A DNA stretch of 64,000 nt from Bradyrhizobium sp. 139. Its GTDB lineage: Bacteria > Pseudomonadota > Alphaproteobacteria > Rhizobiales > Xanthobacteraceae. The stretch's first letter is position 1. Every line of letters begins with the position of its first letter. The translations under genes and the position numbers were made by a program. Below, piece after piece: positions 8,664-17,211 of the stretch. The notes under the pieces are model-generated. The model ran no database searches and was not told the origin of the DNA. It worked only from the letters and a program-made list of their open reading frames with translations. Location: positions 18,883 through 82,882 of the forward strand of contig NZ_JADPKS010000003.1 of NCBI RefSeq assembly GCF_023074175.1, read 5' to 3'.

Positions 8664-9089
8664 ATGAAACGCTATCTGGTGTTTGCGCTGGTCGGTCCGT
8701 TCGTGGGCGGGTTCCTGCTGCTGCTGACGACGACCTATCAATCCGGTTATTGGGCCCAGACCAATCTCGGCGAGGTCGGCAAGCTATTCGCAGTGTTCTT
8801 CAAGACCCTGCAATACAGCTATCTGTTCGGCTTCCTGCCCTCGCTGATGATCGGCGCGGTCGATGACATCCTGGTCCACGTCAGGAGGATCGGCCCGGTG
8901 CTACGGACGCTGCTGGTCGGCGTCTTCGCTTTCATCCTGGCCTCGCTGACCTACAGTTCGCGCGGGCCGGATTCCGGCGCGGTCCAGTTCATCCTGTACG
9001 GCTTGGTCGGCTTCGTGCCAGCGGTGGCGTCATCCTGGTTCGTGCACAAATATATCGAGGAGCGGGAGCCCGCGGCGGCCTCGACCTGA
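8664..9089 (+). CDS. Small membrane protein, DUF5413-like
   Basis: 141 residues with about four membrane segments: LVFALVGPFVGGFLLLLTTT, YSYLFGFLPSLMIGAVDDIL, LLVGVFAFILASLTYSS and FILYGLVGFVPAVASSWFVH. A TTG precedes the ATG at 8664; AAGGATGAGG upstream suits the ATG. The layout matches small inner-membrane proteins annotated as DUF5413 in Bradyrhizobium. No catalytic motif is visible and the function is unknown. Confidence 0.8.
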   Translation: MKRYLVFALVGPFVGGFLLLLTTTYQSGYWAQTNLGEVGKLFAVFFKTLQYSYLFGFLPSLMIGAVDDILVHVRRIGPVLRTLLVGVFAFILASLTYSSRGPDSGAVQFILYGLVGFVPAVASSWFVHKYIEEREPAAAST

Positions 9090-9156
9090 GGGGCGCGACC
9101 TTCCAGCGCGCCGCAGCAACTTCCGTCACGCCGGCGCGTTCTTTGAGAGCATGGCC

Positions 9157-9693
9157 ATGTCTGACGACGATATTCTTGCTCCGCGCCGATCCCGATCAGG
9201 GAACCGCTCGCGCGCGACCTCCTCAGGCGCCGAGGCGCGCGGGCCGATCATCGACCAGGAAGGCCGGGAGATCCGGCCCGAAACGCTGGAGCAGGGGTTT
9301 CGCGAATTTCGCTTCGAGTTCGGGCAAGGTCATCCGTTCGGCAATCTGACGCGCGAGCAGCGGATCGCACGGATCGAGGCGATCGCAAAGCTGCTCGATG
9401 TCGCCTTCGTCGTGCCCGGTACGAATATCCGCTACGGCATCGACGGCCTGATCGGGCTGATCCCCGTCGTCGGCGACATCATCACCACCGCGATCTCGCT
9501 GTGGCTGGTGCGTGAAGCCCGTGCGCTGGGCGCGCCCTGGTATCTCACCGCGCGCATGCTCGGCAATGTCGCGGTCGACAGCGTGGTCGGCATCGTGCCG
9601 TTCGCAGGCGATGCCTTCGACGTCATGTTCCGCGCCAACATGCGCAACGTCCGTCTCTTGCGCCGCTGGCTCGACAAGCAGCCGCGCATCTGA
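9157..9693 (+). CDS. DUF4112 domain protein
   Basis: 178 residues. The first 60 or so are charged and probably disordered. RIARIEAIAKLLDVAFVVPG then opens the DUF4112 core, with YGIDGLIGLIPVVGDIITTA and GNVAVDSVVGIVPFAGDAFD as two similar hydrophobic G-x-x-P-x-x-GD motifs typical of the family. The end is basic (NMRNVRLLRRWLDKQPR). The ATG at 9157 is preferred over 9151 because GAGAG lies seven bases before it. Membrane-associated, function unknown. Confidence 0.88.
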   Translation: MSDDDILAPRRSRSGNRSRATSSGAEARGPIIDQEGREIRPETLEQGFREFRFEFGQGHPFGNLTREQRIARIEAIAKLLDVAFVVPGTNIRYGIDGLIGLIPVVGDIITTAISLWLVREARALGAPWYLTARMLGNVAVDSVVGIVPFAGDAFDVMFRANMRNVRLLRRWLDKQPRI

Positions 9694-9708
9694 GGCGCCT
9701 CTCCCCCC

Positions 9709-9746
9709 AAAACGCAAAAAGCGCGACGGCCTTTTGGCCATCGCGC
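9709..9746 (-). terminator. Rho-independent terminator for the minus-strand gene ending at 9779
   Basis: GCGCGACGGCC at 9721 pairs with GGCCATCGCGC at 9736 (one mismatch) around a TTTT loop. Read on the minus strand the stem is followed by CTTTTTGCGTTTT, a good U-tract. The plus-strand side has no T-run, so it mainly serves the minus strand. Confidence 0.7.
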
Positions 9747-9778
9747 TCTCAGCGCTTGTCGAAGATTTGCGAAAAAGC

Positions 9779-10072
9779 TTACGCCGCGTCGGCGTCGGCG
9801 TTCGCGACCGGCTCGGGCTTGCGATGGCGGGGCAGCGGGAAGGCCTCGCTTTCGTAGAGCGAGCGGATGCCGTTCTGGTCGAAGCGCGCTTCCTCGACCT
9901 GGAGATAGGCGCCGTTCAGCGAATCCGTCGGCAACTGCTCCATCGCGAACTGCACGGCTTCGGCCGCGGTGCCGAAGCGGCGATAGGTGAACCCCGCGCG
10001 CTTCTTCTTGCGGATCGCGGCGGGAAAAAGTTCGGCGGAGGTGTTGAAGTTAAACGGACGCAGTGGACGCAT
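9779..10072 (-). CDS. Small basic protein of unknown function
   Basis: 97 residues starting [20 protein letters not shown] at 10072, with AGGT about eleven bases upstream. The core [20 protein letters not shown] followed by [20 protein letters not shown] and [20 protein letters not shown] looks like a folded alpha/beta domain with conserved aromatic and charged residues. The tail is acidic and Ala-rich. A stem-loop with U-tract lies 33 bases beyond its stop. It resembles short conserved hypotheticals of Bradyrhizobium. No known domain recognised. Confidence 0.72.
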   Translation of the reverse strand: MRPLRPFNFNTSAELFPAAIRKKKRAGFTYRRFGTAAEAVQFAMEQLPTDSLNGAYLQVEEARFDQNGIRSLYESEAFPLPRHRKPEPVANADADAA

Positions 10073-10283
10073 GGTCAAAGACCTCGTGATCTCTCTGGGG
10101 CTTTAAGCGCGTGGGTTTGGCGGGCGGAGGCCACAATTAGGTGGGCCTGCCGAACACGTCATTTTCGCTCTCTAATATAGGCCGATTTGACAAAATTGCG
10201 ACCCCCGCGATGCGAGATGATGAATCCGCGCATGGCAGCTCCGCGACGTGGGAAGCAGCAACAATATCAAAGGCTTGAATGGT

Positions 10284-10448
10284 TTACAGCTTGCCGAGTA
10301 GCAGCAACACGAGCAGCACCACGAGCACGAGGCCGCCGATCCCCATGCCGGAATGGCCCATCCCGTAGCCATAGCCGCCGATGCGGCCTGACAGGCCGCC
10401 GACCAGATAAATGATCACCAGGATGATCAGGATGGTCCCAAGGCTCAT
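10284..10448 (-). CDS. DUF3309-type membrane peptide
   Basis: 54 residues. GGGAGG lies eight bases before the ATG at 10448. The peptide has one membrane helix (MSLGTILIILVIIYLVGGL), a glycine-rich turn (GGYGYGMGHSGMGIGG) and a second helix (LVLVVLLVLLLLGKL). The hydrophobic-Gly/Tyr-hydrophobic layout is the DUF3309 pattern, common in rhizobia and often linked to stress or cell-envelope genes. It lies just downstream of msrA-msrB on the same strand, but a strong hairpin separates them. Function unknown. Confidence 0.8.
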   Translation of the reverse strand: MSLGTILIILVIIYLVGGLSGRIGGYGYGMGHSGMGIGGLVLVVLLVLLLLGKL

Positions 10449-10510
10449 GGCGTCCTCCCTGGCAGTCGCCGAAGGCGATGATCGGCCGCGCCGGGAGAGA
10501 AAAGCATATT

Positions 10511-10546
10511 GCGCCGCCCGGTTCCATGACGGAACCCGGCGGCGCG
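10511..10546 (-). terminator. Hairpin after msrB
   Basis: GCGCCGCCCGGTTCC at 10511 and GGAACCCGGCGGCGC at 10531 pair over 14 of 15 positions around ATGAC. On the minus strand it stands seven bases past the msrB stop and is followed at a short distance by GCTTTT. A transcription stop, or a barrier limiting read-through into the DUF3309 gene, is likely. Confidence 0.6.
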
Positions 10547-10552
10547 TAACGT

Positions 10553-10972
10553 TTATTTCGGCTCAAGCTTCAACGCCGCGGAATTGATGCAGTAGCGCAG
10601 GCCGGTCGGGCCGGGGCCGTCGGGGAAGACGTGGCCGAGATGGCCGCTGCACTTCGAGCAGAGCACCTCGGTGCGGACCATGCCGTGGCTGGCATCGTGC
10701 TCCTCGTCGACATGGCTCTCGATCGCGGGCTGCGTGAAGCTCGGCCAGCCGCAGCCGGAATCGAACTTTGCGTCGGACTCGAACAGCACATTGCCGCAGC
10801 CGGCGCAGACATAGGTGCCGGCGCGATGGTCGTGCTCATATTCGCCGGAGAAGGGCCGCTCGGTCGCCTTTTCCCGCAGCACGGCGTACTGCATCGGCGA
10901 CAATTCGCGCCGCCACTGCTCTTCGCTCTTGATGACCTTGTCTTCGGTGGTTTTCGTCCTGGTGTCGGGCAT
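10553..10972 (-). CDS. msrB: Peptide-methionine (R)-S-oxide reductase
   Basis: 139 residues. MsrB reduces the R epimer of methionine sulfoxide in proteins or free, using thioredoxin. CAGC and CSKC near residues 57 and 104 are the two CxxC pairs binding structural zinc. [10 protein letters not shown] and [15 protein letters not shown] are the family signatures. The catalytic Cys is in [11 protein letters not shown] at the end. No signal peptide, so it is cytosolic. It follows msrA by 46 bases on the same strand, so both epimers are covered by one operon. Confidence 0.97.
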   Translation of the reverse strand: MPDTRTKTTEDKVIKSEEQWRRELSPMQYAVLREKATERPFSGEYEHDHRAGTYVCAGCGNVLFESDAKFDSGCGWPSFTQPAIESHVDEEHDASHGMVRTEVLCSKCSGHLGHVFPDGPGPTGLRYCINSAALKLEPK

Positions 10973-11018
10973 GGGTCTCCCGTTTTCTTTGGTGATCTCG
11001 TCTTTGGCGATCTCGCGA

Positions 11019-11723
11019 TCAGTTGGTGGCCTTGCTGGCGCTCACCAGCGTCGCCTTTTCAATGTAGTGATCCGCGAACAGCTTTTTCAGGTTCTCGACC
11101 TTGGGAATGTCGTTGTAGGCGATATAGGGCTGGTTCGGGTGCAGCGTCAGATAGTCCTGGTGATAGGCTTCCGCCGGATAGAACGCCTCCAGCGCGCCGA
11201 CCTTGGTCGCGATCGGCTTGCTGAACACCTTGGCGCCGTCGAGCTGGGCGATATAGGCCTCCGCCACCTTCTTCTGCTCATCGGAGGTGGTGAAGATCGC
11301 CGAGCGATATTGCGTGCCGGTGTCGGGGCCCTGCCGGTTGAGCTGGGTCGGGTCGTGCGCGACCGAGAAGTAGATCTGGAGGATCTTGCCGTAAGAGATC
11401 TTCTTCGGATCATACTTGATCTCGACCGACTCGGCATGGCCGGTCCGGCCGCTCGAGACCGTCTGGTAATCGGCCGTCGCCTTGGTGCCGCCGGCATAGC
11501 CGGAGACCGCGTTGACGACGCCGGCAGTGTGTTGGAAGACGCCCTGCACCCCCCAGAAGCAGCCGCCGGCGATGACGGCGGTCTGGATCCCGGTTGCGGG
11601 CGCCGCATCCACGGCGGGGGCGGGGATCACAACCGCGTCCTCAGCGGCCCAGGACGGCACGGCAAATGCCAGCGTCAGTGCGGTGGTGGCGGCGAGCAGC
11701 GAGGCGAGGGCGGGGCGGCGCAT
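11019..11723 (-). CDS. msrA: Peptide-methionine (S)-S-oxide reductase, probably exported
   Basis: 234 residues from 11723 ([20 protein letters not shown]), chosen because AGAGGA lies just upstream. The start is a signal peptide ending near SWAAED, so this MsrA is predicted periplasmic, unlike the cytosolic-looking MsrB downstream. [17 protein letters not shown] holds the catalytic Cys of [25 protein letters not shown] and [20 protein letters not shown] are MsrA signatures; YRSAIFT and YHQDYL follow. It reduces S-methionine sulfoxide. Forms an operon with msrB. Confidence 0.96.
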   Translation of the reverse strand: MRRPALASLLAATTALTLAFAVPSWAAEDAVVIPAPAVDAAPATGIQTAVIAGGCFWGVQGVFQHTAGVVNAVSGYAGGTKATADYQTVSSGRTGHAESVEIKYDPKKISYGKILQIYFSVAHDPTQLNRQGPDTGTQYRSAIFTTSDEQKKVAEAYIAQLDGAKVFSKPIATKVGALEAFYPAEAYHQDYLTLHPNQPYIAYNDIPKVENLKKLFADHYIEKATLVSASKATN

Positions 11724-11996
11724 GGCGATCCTCTTTCGAAGGTGTGACAAAGTCTAGGGCGGTTGGGGCCGGGCGAACAGCCTGCCTGGCGCGTTTTCGG
11801 ACACCTGAGATACGGGCGCAGGCGGCGATTGTTACGGGAGAATGGACACGAGACTGTGAAAAACAGCCGCCCAGGATAGTCCGGCTGCAGCGCGGCTTGG
11901 CGAGGCCGGGAACTCCGGGCTAGATGAACCCGCGCAATCGACGATCGACTTAAGACGATCGACTTAAAATGTGGTGGCTGGAGCTGACCTGACAAC

Positions 11997-12435
11997 ATGC
12001 CGCGCGTCATTCCCCTGACCCTCGCCATCCTGACCTCAGGCGCCGCGATTGCTGCGGCCGAGCCGCAAGCCGGCGACGACCTCTTCACCTGTCGCGACCG
12101 CCAGGCGGAAGTCCAGGCCCGCGCGGCGGCCTGCGACAATCTGCTGAACGCCGACCGTCTCGCCGGCAAGGACAAAGCGATCGCGCTCTCCGTGCGCGGC
12201 AACACGCTGATCAACAAGCGCGACTACGTCCATGCGATCGAGGCCCTGTCCATGGCCGTCGACCTCGATCCCGACAATGTCGTGACGCTCAACCTGCGCG
12301 CCGCGCGTCGAGATCCGAAAGCTGTTCGACATCGTCCGTGACGACGTCTGGGCCGTGACCAGGCACGAGCAGCAGCCGTTCTCGTACGGCTCGCCGCCGG
12401 GCCGCGAGGATTTTTATTTTGTCGCAGGGAAGTGA
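11997..12435 (+). pseudogene. Chimeric relic: TPR-like N-terminus joined out of frame to a caspase-family C-terminus
   Basis: The first reading frame (from 11997) gives a signal peptide (MPRVIPLTLAILTSGAAIAA), a Cys-containing stretch and one clear TPR unit (ALSVRGNTLINKRDYVHAIE, ALSMAVDLDPDNV). At about 12300 it loses sense and would end at 12341. From 12304 to 12435 another frame reads RVEIRKLFDIVRDDVWAVTR, then PFSYGSPPGREDFYFVAGK and a stop. That tail resembles the C-terminal end of bacterial caspase-like (peptidase C14) proteins, where a helix is followed by PF-x-YGS-L-x-G-x-x-DFYF. The simplest reading is a deletion that fused two genes. The catalytic His/Cys part is absent. Confidence 0.6.
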
Positions 12436-12450
12436 CCAATTGTAGAGATC

Positions 12451-12533
12451 GTAGCCTGGATGGAGCGCAGCGAAATCCAGGAATCACGATCGCGGACCCA
12501 ACCCCGGATTTCGCTACGCTCCATCCAGGCTAC
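12451..12533. repeat. Long palindromic repeat, 'GTAGCCTGGATGGAGC' family
   Basis: Left arm GTAGCCTGGATGGAGCGCAG with CGAAATCC, right arm GGATTTCGCTACGCTCCATC with CAGGCTAC, separated by about 20 bases: a nearly perfect 30-base inverted repeat. It sits between the caspase-like relic and the stop of the convergent helicase gene. A partial relative (CCCGGATGGAGCGCAG...CAATCCGG) lies at about 49729-49751. It could terminate transcription from both sides. Confidence 0.85.
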
Positions 12534-12540
12534 AGCAGCC

Positions 12541-13656
12541 TCACACCACAATGCTCAGCCGCTTCGCCGCCCGCGTGATCCCCGTGTACAGCCACCGCGC
12601 CCGGCTCTCCTGAAACGCAAAGCTCTCGTCGAACAGCACGACGTCGTCCCATTGCGAGCCCTGCGATTTGTGCACGGTCAGCACATAGCCGTAGTCGAAC
12701 TCGTCATAGGGCTTGCGCTGCTCCCAGGCGATCTGCTCGACGCCGCCCTCGAAGCAGTCGGCGCGCACCGAGACCTTGGTCACCTTGTGCCCAAGATCCT
12801 CGTCCGGCGACAGCCGCATGCTGAGGATGCGTGATTTCGAGCGCGAGGTGTTGCGCGACTTCACGCGCCACAGGCCGCCGTTGAACAGGCCCTTCTTGCG
12901 GTTGTTGCGCAGGCACACCAGCTTGTCGCCGGCGACCGGGAAGACATCCTCGATGTTCTGGCGCTGGCGCACCCGCATATTGTAGGCGCGGCGCGTGTTG
13001 TTGCGGCCGACCAGGACCTGGTCGGCGCCCATGACGCGGTCCGGATCGAGCTCCTTGCGGGATACGACTTCGCTCTCGCCGTAACGGCCGATGTCGAGCT
13101 CGCGGCCCTCGCGGACGTCCATCGACATCCGCACGATCGGATCGTCCTGGGCCTGGCGATGCACTTCGGTCAGCATCGCATCGGGCTCGGTATTGGTGAA
13201 GAAGCCGCCGCCCTGGATCGGCGGCAGCTGGGCGGGATCGCCCAGCACCAGCAGCGGACAGTCGAACGACATCAAATCGCGCCCCAACTCGGCATCGACC
13301 ATGGAGCATTCGTCGATCACGATCAGCTTGGCCTTGGAGGCCGGCGCGTCGTCCCACAGCTCGAAGCTCGGCTGCTCCTCGCCGGATTCGCGGGCGCGGT
13401 AGATCAGCGAGTGGATGGTGGAGGCGTCGTCGCAGCCCTTGTTGCGCATGACCAGCGCGGCCTTGCCGGTGAAGGCGGCGAACTTCACCTCGCCATCGAC
13501 GCCGTCGGCGATGTGCCGCGCCAGCGTGGTCTTACCGGTGCCGGCAAAGCCGAACAGACGGAATACCGGCGGCGTGCCGCCCCGTCCGGGTTTTGCCTTG
13601 AGCCAGTCACCGACGGCTTTGAGCGCGGCGTCCTGATGCGGAGTGAATGTGGGCAT
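12541..13656 (-). CDS. RecD/Pif1-like ATP-dependent DNA helicase (superfamily 1)
   Basis: 371 residues from 13656 (MPTFTPHQDAALKAVGDWLK). FRLFGFAGTGKTTLARHIAD is the Walker A motif, LIVIDECSMVDAELG Walker B (DEAD-type DECS), VLGDPAQLPPIQGGG motif III, and YGYVLTVHKSQGSQWDDVVL with WLYTGITRAAKRL the UvrD_C_2 end. A single-subunit 5'-3' helicase akin to RecD2 or phage Dda is likely; it lacks the long N-terminal region of RecD2. No recB/recC nearby, so it acts alone, probably in repair or replication restart. Confidence 0.93.
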   Translation of the reverse strand: MPTFTPHQDAALKAVGDWLKAKPGRGGTPPVFRLFGFAGTGKTTLARHIADGVDGEVKFAAFTGKAALVMRNKGCDDASTIHSLIYRARESGEEQPSFELWDDAPASKAKLIVIDECSMVDAELGRDLMSFDCPLLVLGDPAQLPPIQGGGFFTNTEPDAMLTEVHRQAQDDPIVRMSMDVREGRELDIGRYGESEVVSRKELDPDRVMGADQVLVGRNNTRRAYNMRVRQRQNIEDVFPVAGDKLVCLRNNRKKGLFNGGLWRVKSRNTSRSKSRILSMRLSPDEDLGHKVTKVSVRADCFEGGVEQIAWEQRKPYDEFDYGYVLTVHKSQGSQWDDVVLFDESFAFQESRARWLYTGITRAAKRLSIVV

Positions 13657-13827
13657 GGTTTTCCGGGAAGACGAAGGCGCCACAGCTACATGAGTCGCCG
13701 CTGGCAAACTAACCATTCGGCCCGCGCAATCAAGCCATTCTCCCGTACGGCGGAATTGTTGCTCCGTAGACAGCGCCGCCTCGCTCATTAAGATGAGCGC
13801 AACAAAAATAATGCAGGAGAGGCGTCC

Positions 13828-15033
13828 ATGAAGTTCGGCATCTTCTACGAGCTGCAGCTGCCAAGGCCCTGGACGGCAGGTGACGAGCTCAATCTCTACC
13901 AGAACGCGCTCTCGCAGATGGAACTCGCCGACAAGCTCGGTTACGACCATGCATGGGTCGTCGAGCATCATTTCCTCGAGGAATATTCGCACTCGCCGTC
14001 GCCGGAATCATTTCTCGCCGCCGCAAGCCAGCGCACCAAAAACATCCGGCTTGGCCACGGCATCCTCCAGCTCACCACCAACCATCCGGCCCGCGTCGCC
14101 GAGCGCGTCGCGGTGCTCGACCTGCTCTCCAACGGCCGCTGCGAATTCGGCATGGGCGAGAGCGCCTCGATCACCGAGCTCACGCCGTTCGGCCGCGACA
14201 TGGAGACCAAGAAGGAAGTGTTCGAGGAGGCCGTAGCTGCGATCTTCCCGATGTTCAAGGACGCGGGCAGCGAGCATCACGGCAAATACTTTGACATCCC
14301 GTTGCGCAATGTCGTGCCGAAGCCGGTGCAGAAGCCGCATCCGCCGCTGTGGATGGCCTGCTCGCAGCTGCCGACCATCGAACGCGCCGGCCGCCACGGC
14401 TTTGGCGCGCTCGGCTTCCAGTTCGTCAGCGCGGACGCCGCGCATGCCTGGGTGCACGCCTATTACAACGCCATGACCAAGCGGCTGCACAAGCTCGCCG
14501 ACTATGAGATCAATCCGAACATGGCGCTGGTCTCGTTCTTCATGTGCGCCAAGACGGATGAAGAGGCGCGTGCCCGCGCCGACGGCGCCACCTTCTTCCA
14601 GTTCGCACTGCGCTTCTACGGCGCCGCGCAGAACCGCCAGCGTCCCGCGCCCTACACGGTCAACATGTGGGACGAGTACAACAAGTGGAAGCGCGACAAT
14701 CCGGAAGCCCAGGAGGCCGCGCTGCGCGGTGGCCTGATCGGCTCGCCGGAGACCATCCGCAGGAAGCTCAAGCGCTTCCAGAGCTCGCACATCGACCAGG
14801 TGATCCTGCTGAATCAAGCGGGCAAGAACAGCCACGAGCACATCTGCGAATCGCTGGAGCTGTTCGGCCGCGAGGTGATGCCGGAGTTTCAGAACGACCC
14901 CGCGCAGGAAGCCTGGAAGAGGAGCGTCATGAGCGGCGAGATCAAGCTCGAGGAGATCGACACCCAGGCCTTCACCGATCGCTACGGCAAGCTCGCGGTC
15001 AGCGTGACGCCGGCGAAGGCGGCTGCGGGGTAG
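13828..15033 (+). CDS. LLM-class flavin-dependent monooxygenase (luciferase-like)
   Basis: 401 residues with a bacterial luciferase TIM-barrel. MKFGIFYELQLPRPW begins strand 1; HAWVVEHHFLEEYSHSPSPE is the typical WxxEHHF motif; IRLGHGILQLTTNHPARVAE and VLDLLSNGRCEFGMGESAS follow. Near residues 290-310 it has a GLIGSPETIRRKL segment, the usual flavin-phosphate end of the barrel. It needs reduced FMN from a partner reductase; the NADPH-FMN reductase at 16546 is the nearest candidate but is not in the same operon. Ribosome site AGGAGAGG upstream. Substrate unknown. Confidence 0.93.
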   Translation: MKFGIFYELQLPRPWTAGDELNLYQNALSQMELADKLGYDHAWVVEHHFLEEYSHSPSPESFLAAASQRTKNIRLGHGILQLTTNHPARVAERVAVLDLLSNGRCEFGMGESASITELTPFGRDMETKKEVFEEAVAAIFPMFKDAGSEHHGKYFDIPLRNVVPKPVQKPHPPLWMACSQLPTIERAGRHGFGALGFQFVSADAAHAWVHAYYNAMTKRLHKLADYEINPNMALVSFFMCAKTDEEARARADGATFFQFALRFYGAAQNRQRPAPYTVNMWDEYNKWKRDNPEAQEAALRGGLIGSPETIRRKLKRFQSSHIDQVILLNQAGKNSHEHICESLELFGREVMPEFQNDPAQEAWKRSVMSGEIKLEEIDTQAFTDRYGKLAVSVTPAKAAAG

Positions 15034-15111
15034 GGCGACTGCTCATCGAGACGGATGCTGGCTGCGTCCCGTAACAAGTGATCCTGTAACGAGTGATCCC
15101 CTGGAGTGGTC

Positions 15112-15471
15112 ATGGCAAAACACCGGATCTATACGATGAGCTTCGCAAGCGTTTACCCGCTTTACGTTGCGAAGGCAGAGAAGAAGGGACGCACCAAGGC
15201 AGAGGTCGATCAGATCATCTCCTGGTTGACAGGCTATGGTCAGAAGGAGCTCAAAGCTCAACTGCAAAAGCGGACGGACTTTGAAACCTTCTTTGCAAAG
15301 GCTCCTAAAATGAATCCTTCGCGCGCCCTGATCACAGGCGTGGTTTGCGGCGTCCGGGTTGAGGATATCAAAGAACCAACCATGCAAGAGATCCGCTACC
15401 TGGATAAGCTGATCGATGAGCTGGCCAAGGGAAAAGCAATGGACAAGATTTTGCGGCAAAGTGCTTCCTGA
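15112..15471 (+). CDS. DUF2200 family protein
   Basis: 119 residues from the ATG at 15112 ([20 protein letters not shown]), with CTGGAG upstream. [20 protein letters not shown] then [20 protein letters not shown] and [20 protein letters not shown] are the DUF2200 signatures, and it ends with a helical [17 protein letters not shown]. The family is small, cytosolic and found in many bacteria. Its function is not known. Base use is less GC-rich than in the purA or flagellar genes. Confidence 0.9.
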   Translation: MAKHRIYTMSFASVYPLYVAKAEKKGRTKAEVDQIISWLTGYGQKELKAQLQKRTDFETFFAKAPKMNPSRALITGVVCGVRVEDIKEPTMQEIRYLDKLIDELAKGKAMDKILRQSAS

Positions 15472-15592
15472 GCCGCCCACCGTCCGCCTGGCTCGGCGAC
15501 GTTGCGCGACATATCCGACGACACTTCCGCCGCGCGGCCATTGCCGATAAAATTCATCAGAAAGGCGACAGGGAGAAGATAGGGAGAAAACG

Positions 15593-16375
15593 ATGCGCCC
15601 TCACGGGAGGCCCGCAAATCCGGGCGCTGGCGATGTCACGTCCGCGGTGCTCGCGATCGGTCGGCCGGATTTCCCCGATGTCCTGATCGACGCACTGCGC
15701 CGGCAGGCCGGGGTTGGGCATTGCATGGTGTTCGCACTGAGCCGCGCGGGCGCGGCGCGCTGTCTGCTCGATGCCGGCAACATCCCGATCGGCGGTGATC
15801 TCGGCGCTGCCTATGCCGGGCAGTTTCACCAATCCGATCCCAACCGCGAGGCGATGTTCGAAGGCGAGGACAGCGCGCCGATCGTGCTGCCCGCCTTCGC
15901 GCCCCGCATGTACGGCGCGCGCTACCGGAAGATGTTCTTCAACGATTCCGGCATCGTCGACAAATGCGCGACCGCGATCTGGACTGGCGACACCTGCTTC
16001 TACGTCAATTTCTACCGCATCGCCGCCCAGGGTCACTTCAGCGATGCCCAGCGCGCGCGGCTTCAGGCCATCGCACCGGCCATCAGTGCGAGCGTGGCAC
16101 GCCATTTCCAGCACAGCCCGGCCGCGACGGCAGAGCAGAGTCTCGCCGCGCTGTTCGCGACCCGCGCGCCGCTCGCCGATCTGACGCCGCGCGAGCGGGA
16201 AGTCTGCCGCCGCATTCTCTTAGGCTTCAGCTCCGAGGCGATCTCGCAGACGCTCGGCATCAGCCTGCATTCGACGTTGACCTACCGCAAGCGCGCCTAT
16301 GAGCGGCTCGGCATCTCCTCGCAGAGCGAGCTGTTTGCGATCGTGCTGCGGCTTCTGACCCGGAGCTTGAACTGA
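15593..16375 (+). CDS. LuxR-family transcriptional regulator (solo)
   Basis: 260 residues. The C-terminal 65 are a LuxR/FixJ HTH: LADLTPREREVCRRILLGFS, EAISQTLGISLHSTLTYRKR and AYERLGISSQSELFAIVLRL. The N-terminal 180 residues (ALRRQAGVGHCMVFALSRAG, YAGQFHQSDPNREAMFEGED) do not match a receiver domain, having no Asp-Lys pattern, and look like the sensory domain of 'helix-turn-helix transcriptional regulator' orphans. No LuxI-type synthase is nearby. Target genes and signal are unknown. An alternative start cannot be excluded, as no clear ribosome site precedes 15593. Confidence 0.88.
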   Translation: MRPHGRPANPGAGDVTSAVLAIGRPDFPDVLIDALRRQAGVGHCMVFALSRAGAARCLLDAGNIPIGGDLGAAYAGQFHQSDPNREAMFEGEDSAPIVLPAFAPRMYGARYRKMFFNDSGIVDKCATAIWTGDTCFYVNFYRIAAQGHFSDAQRARLQAIAPAISASVARHFQHSPAATAEQSLAALFATRAPLADLTPREREVCRRILLGFSSEAISQTLGISLHSTLTYRKRAYERLGISSQSELFAIVLRLLTRSLN

Positions 16376-16394
16376 GTGCGTGTACTCACAAATC

Positions 16395-16485
16395 CGCAAT
16401 GTCTGCTTTCGACGGTAAAGCGAACAAGAGGCGCCGGTCCTGGAATGTCGCCTTGTGACCCGAAGCCGACGTCCGGCCGTGATGC
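16395..16485. repeat. Decayed dispersed intergenic repeat ('AATGTCTGCTTTCG' type)
   Basis: The stretch AATGTCTGCTTTCGACGGTA, then GGAATGTCGCCTTGTGACCC and GAAGCCGACGTCCGG, recalls the 'AATGTCCGCTTT...GTGACCC-AAAGCGGACATT' repeat I know from Bradyrhizobium intergenic DNA. Here it is mutated and no perfect inverted arms remain. The identification rests on memory of the family and is weak. Confidence 0.35.
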
Positions 16486-16545
16486 CTAGGAACGAAAACC
16501 AAGGAGCAATGTTTACGGCGTCTAAAGAGCAGGAGTTTGGCTGCA

Positions 16546-17115
16546 ATGTCTTCTCGTCGTGATATCGCTGTGATCGTGGGTAGCCTTCGGAAGGGTTCAA
16601 TCAATCGCATGGTTGCTGCCGCGCTTATGGAATTGGCGCCGGAGGACGTAAAGCTCGGCATCGTCGAGATCGGGCAATTGCAGCTTTATAACCAAGATAT
16701 CGATGATCGTCCGCCAAAGGAATGGACAGAGTTCCGCGAACGGATAAGGGGCGTCACTGCTGTCCTTTTCGTAACGCCAGAATACAATCGCTCCATACCC
16801 GCCGCCCTGAAAAACGCTCTGGATGTCGGCTCTCGGCCTTACGGGAAGAGCGTCTGGAACGAAAAGCCCGGGGCGATCGTGAGTGCTTCGCCCAGCGCGA
16901 TCGGCGGCTTCGGTGCCAACCATCATTTGCGCCAGACGTTCGTGTTCCTCAATATTCCCTGCATGCAGCAGCCAGAAGTGTATCTCAGTCACGCTGACAA
17001 GTTATTCGATCAGCAGGGAAAGCTGACCAACTCCGATACCCGCCGCTTTCTTCAAAATTTTATGCAAGCCTATGCGTCGTGGGTCACGGCCACCGCAAAA
17101 AATCCAAATATCTGA
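16546..17115 (+). CDS. NADPH-dependent FMN reductase family protein
   Basis: 189 residues from 16546 (MSSRRDIAVIVGSLRKGSIN), with AGGAG ten bases upstream. A single flavodoxin-like domain: VGSLRKGSINRM binds FMN phosphate, TPEYNRSIPAALKNALD is the flavin-contact motif and PSAIGGFGANHHLRQTF follows. It reduces FMN or a quinone/azo/chromate acceptor with NADPH, in the cytosol. Its relation to the monooxygenase at 13828 is only proximity. The direction is the same but LuxR and DUF2200 genes intervene. Confidence 0.94.
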   Translation: MSSRRDIAVIVGSLRKGSINRMVAAALMELAPEDVKLGIVEIGQLQLYNQDIDDRPPKEWTEFRERIRGVTAVLFVTPEYNRSIPAALKNALDVGSRPYGKSVWNEKPGAIVSASPSAIGGFGANHHLRQTFVFLNIPCMQQPEVYLSHADKLFDQQGKLTNSDTRRFLQNFMQAYASWVTATAKNPNI

Positions 17116-17211
17116 CTGTGGAAGCGTTTTGAGCCGACCAAGCGGTCAGTGCAGGATGGAAAGCCGCTGGAGAACGAACAATCACAATCGGCGTCAATCA
17201 GGAGAACCATT

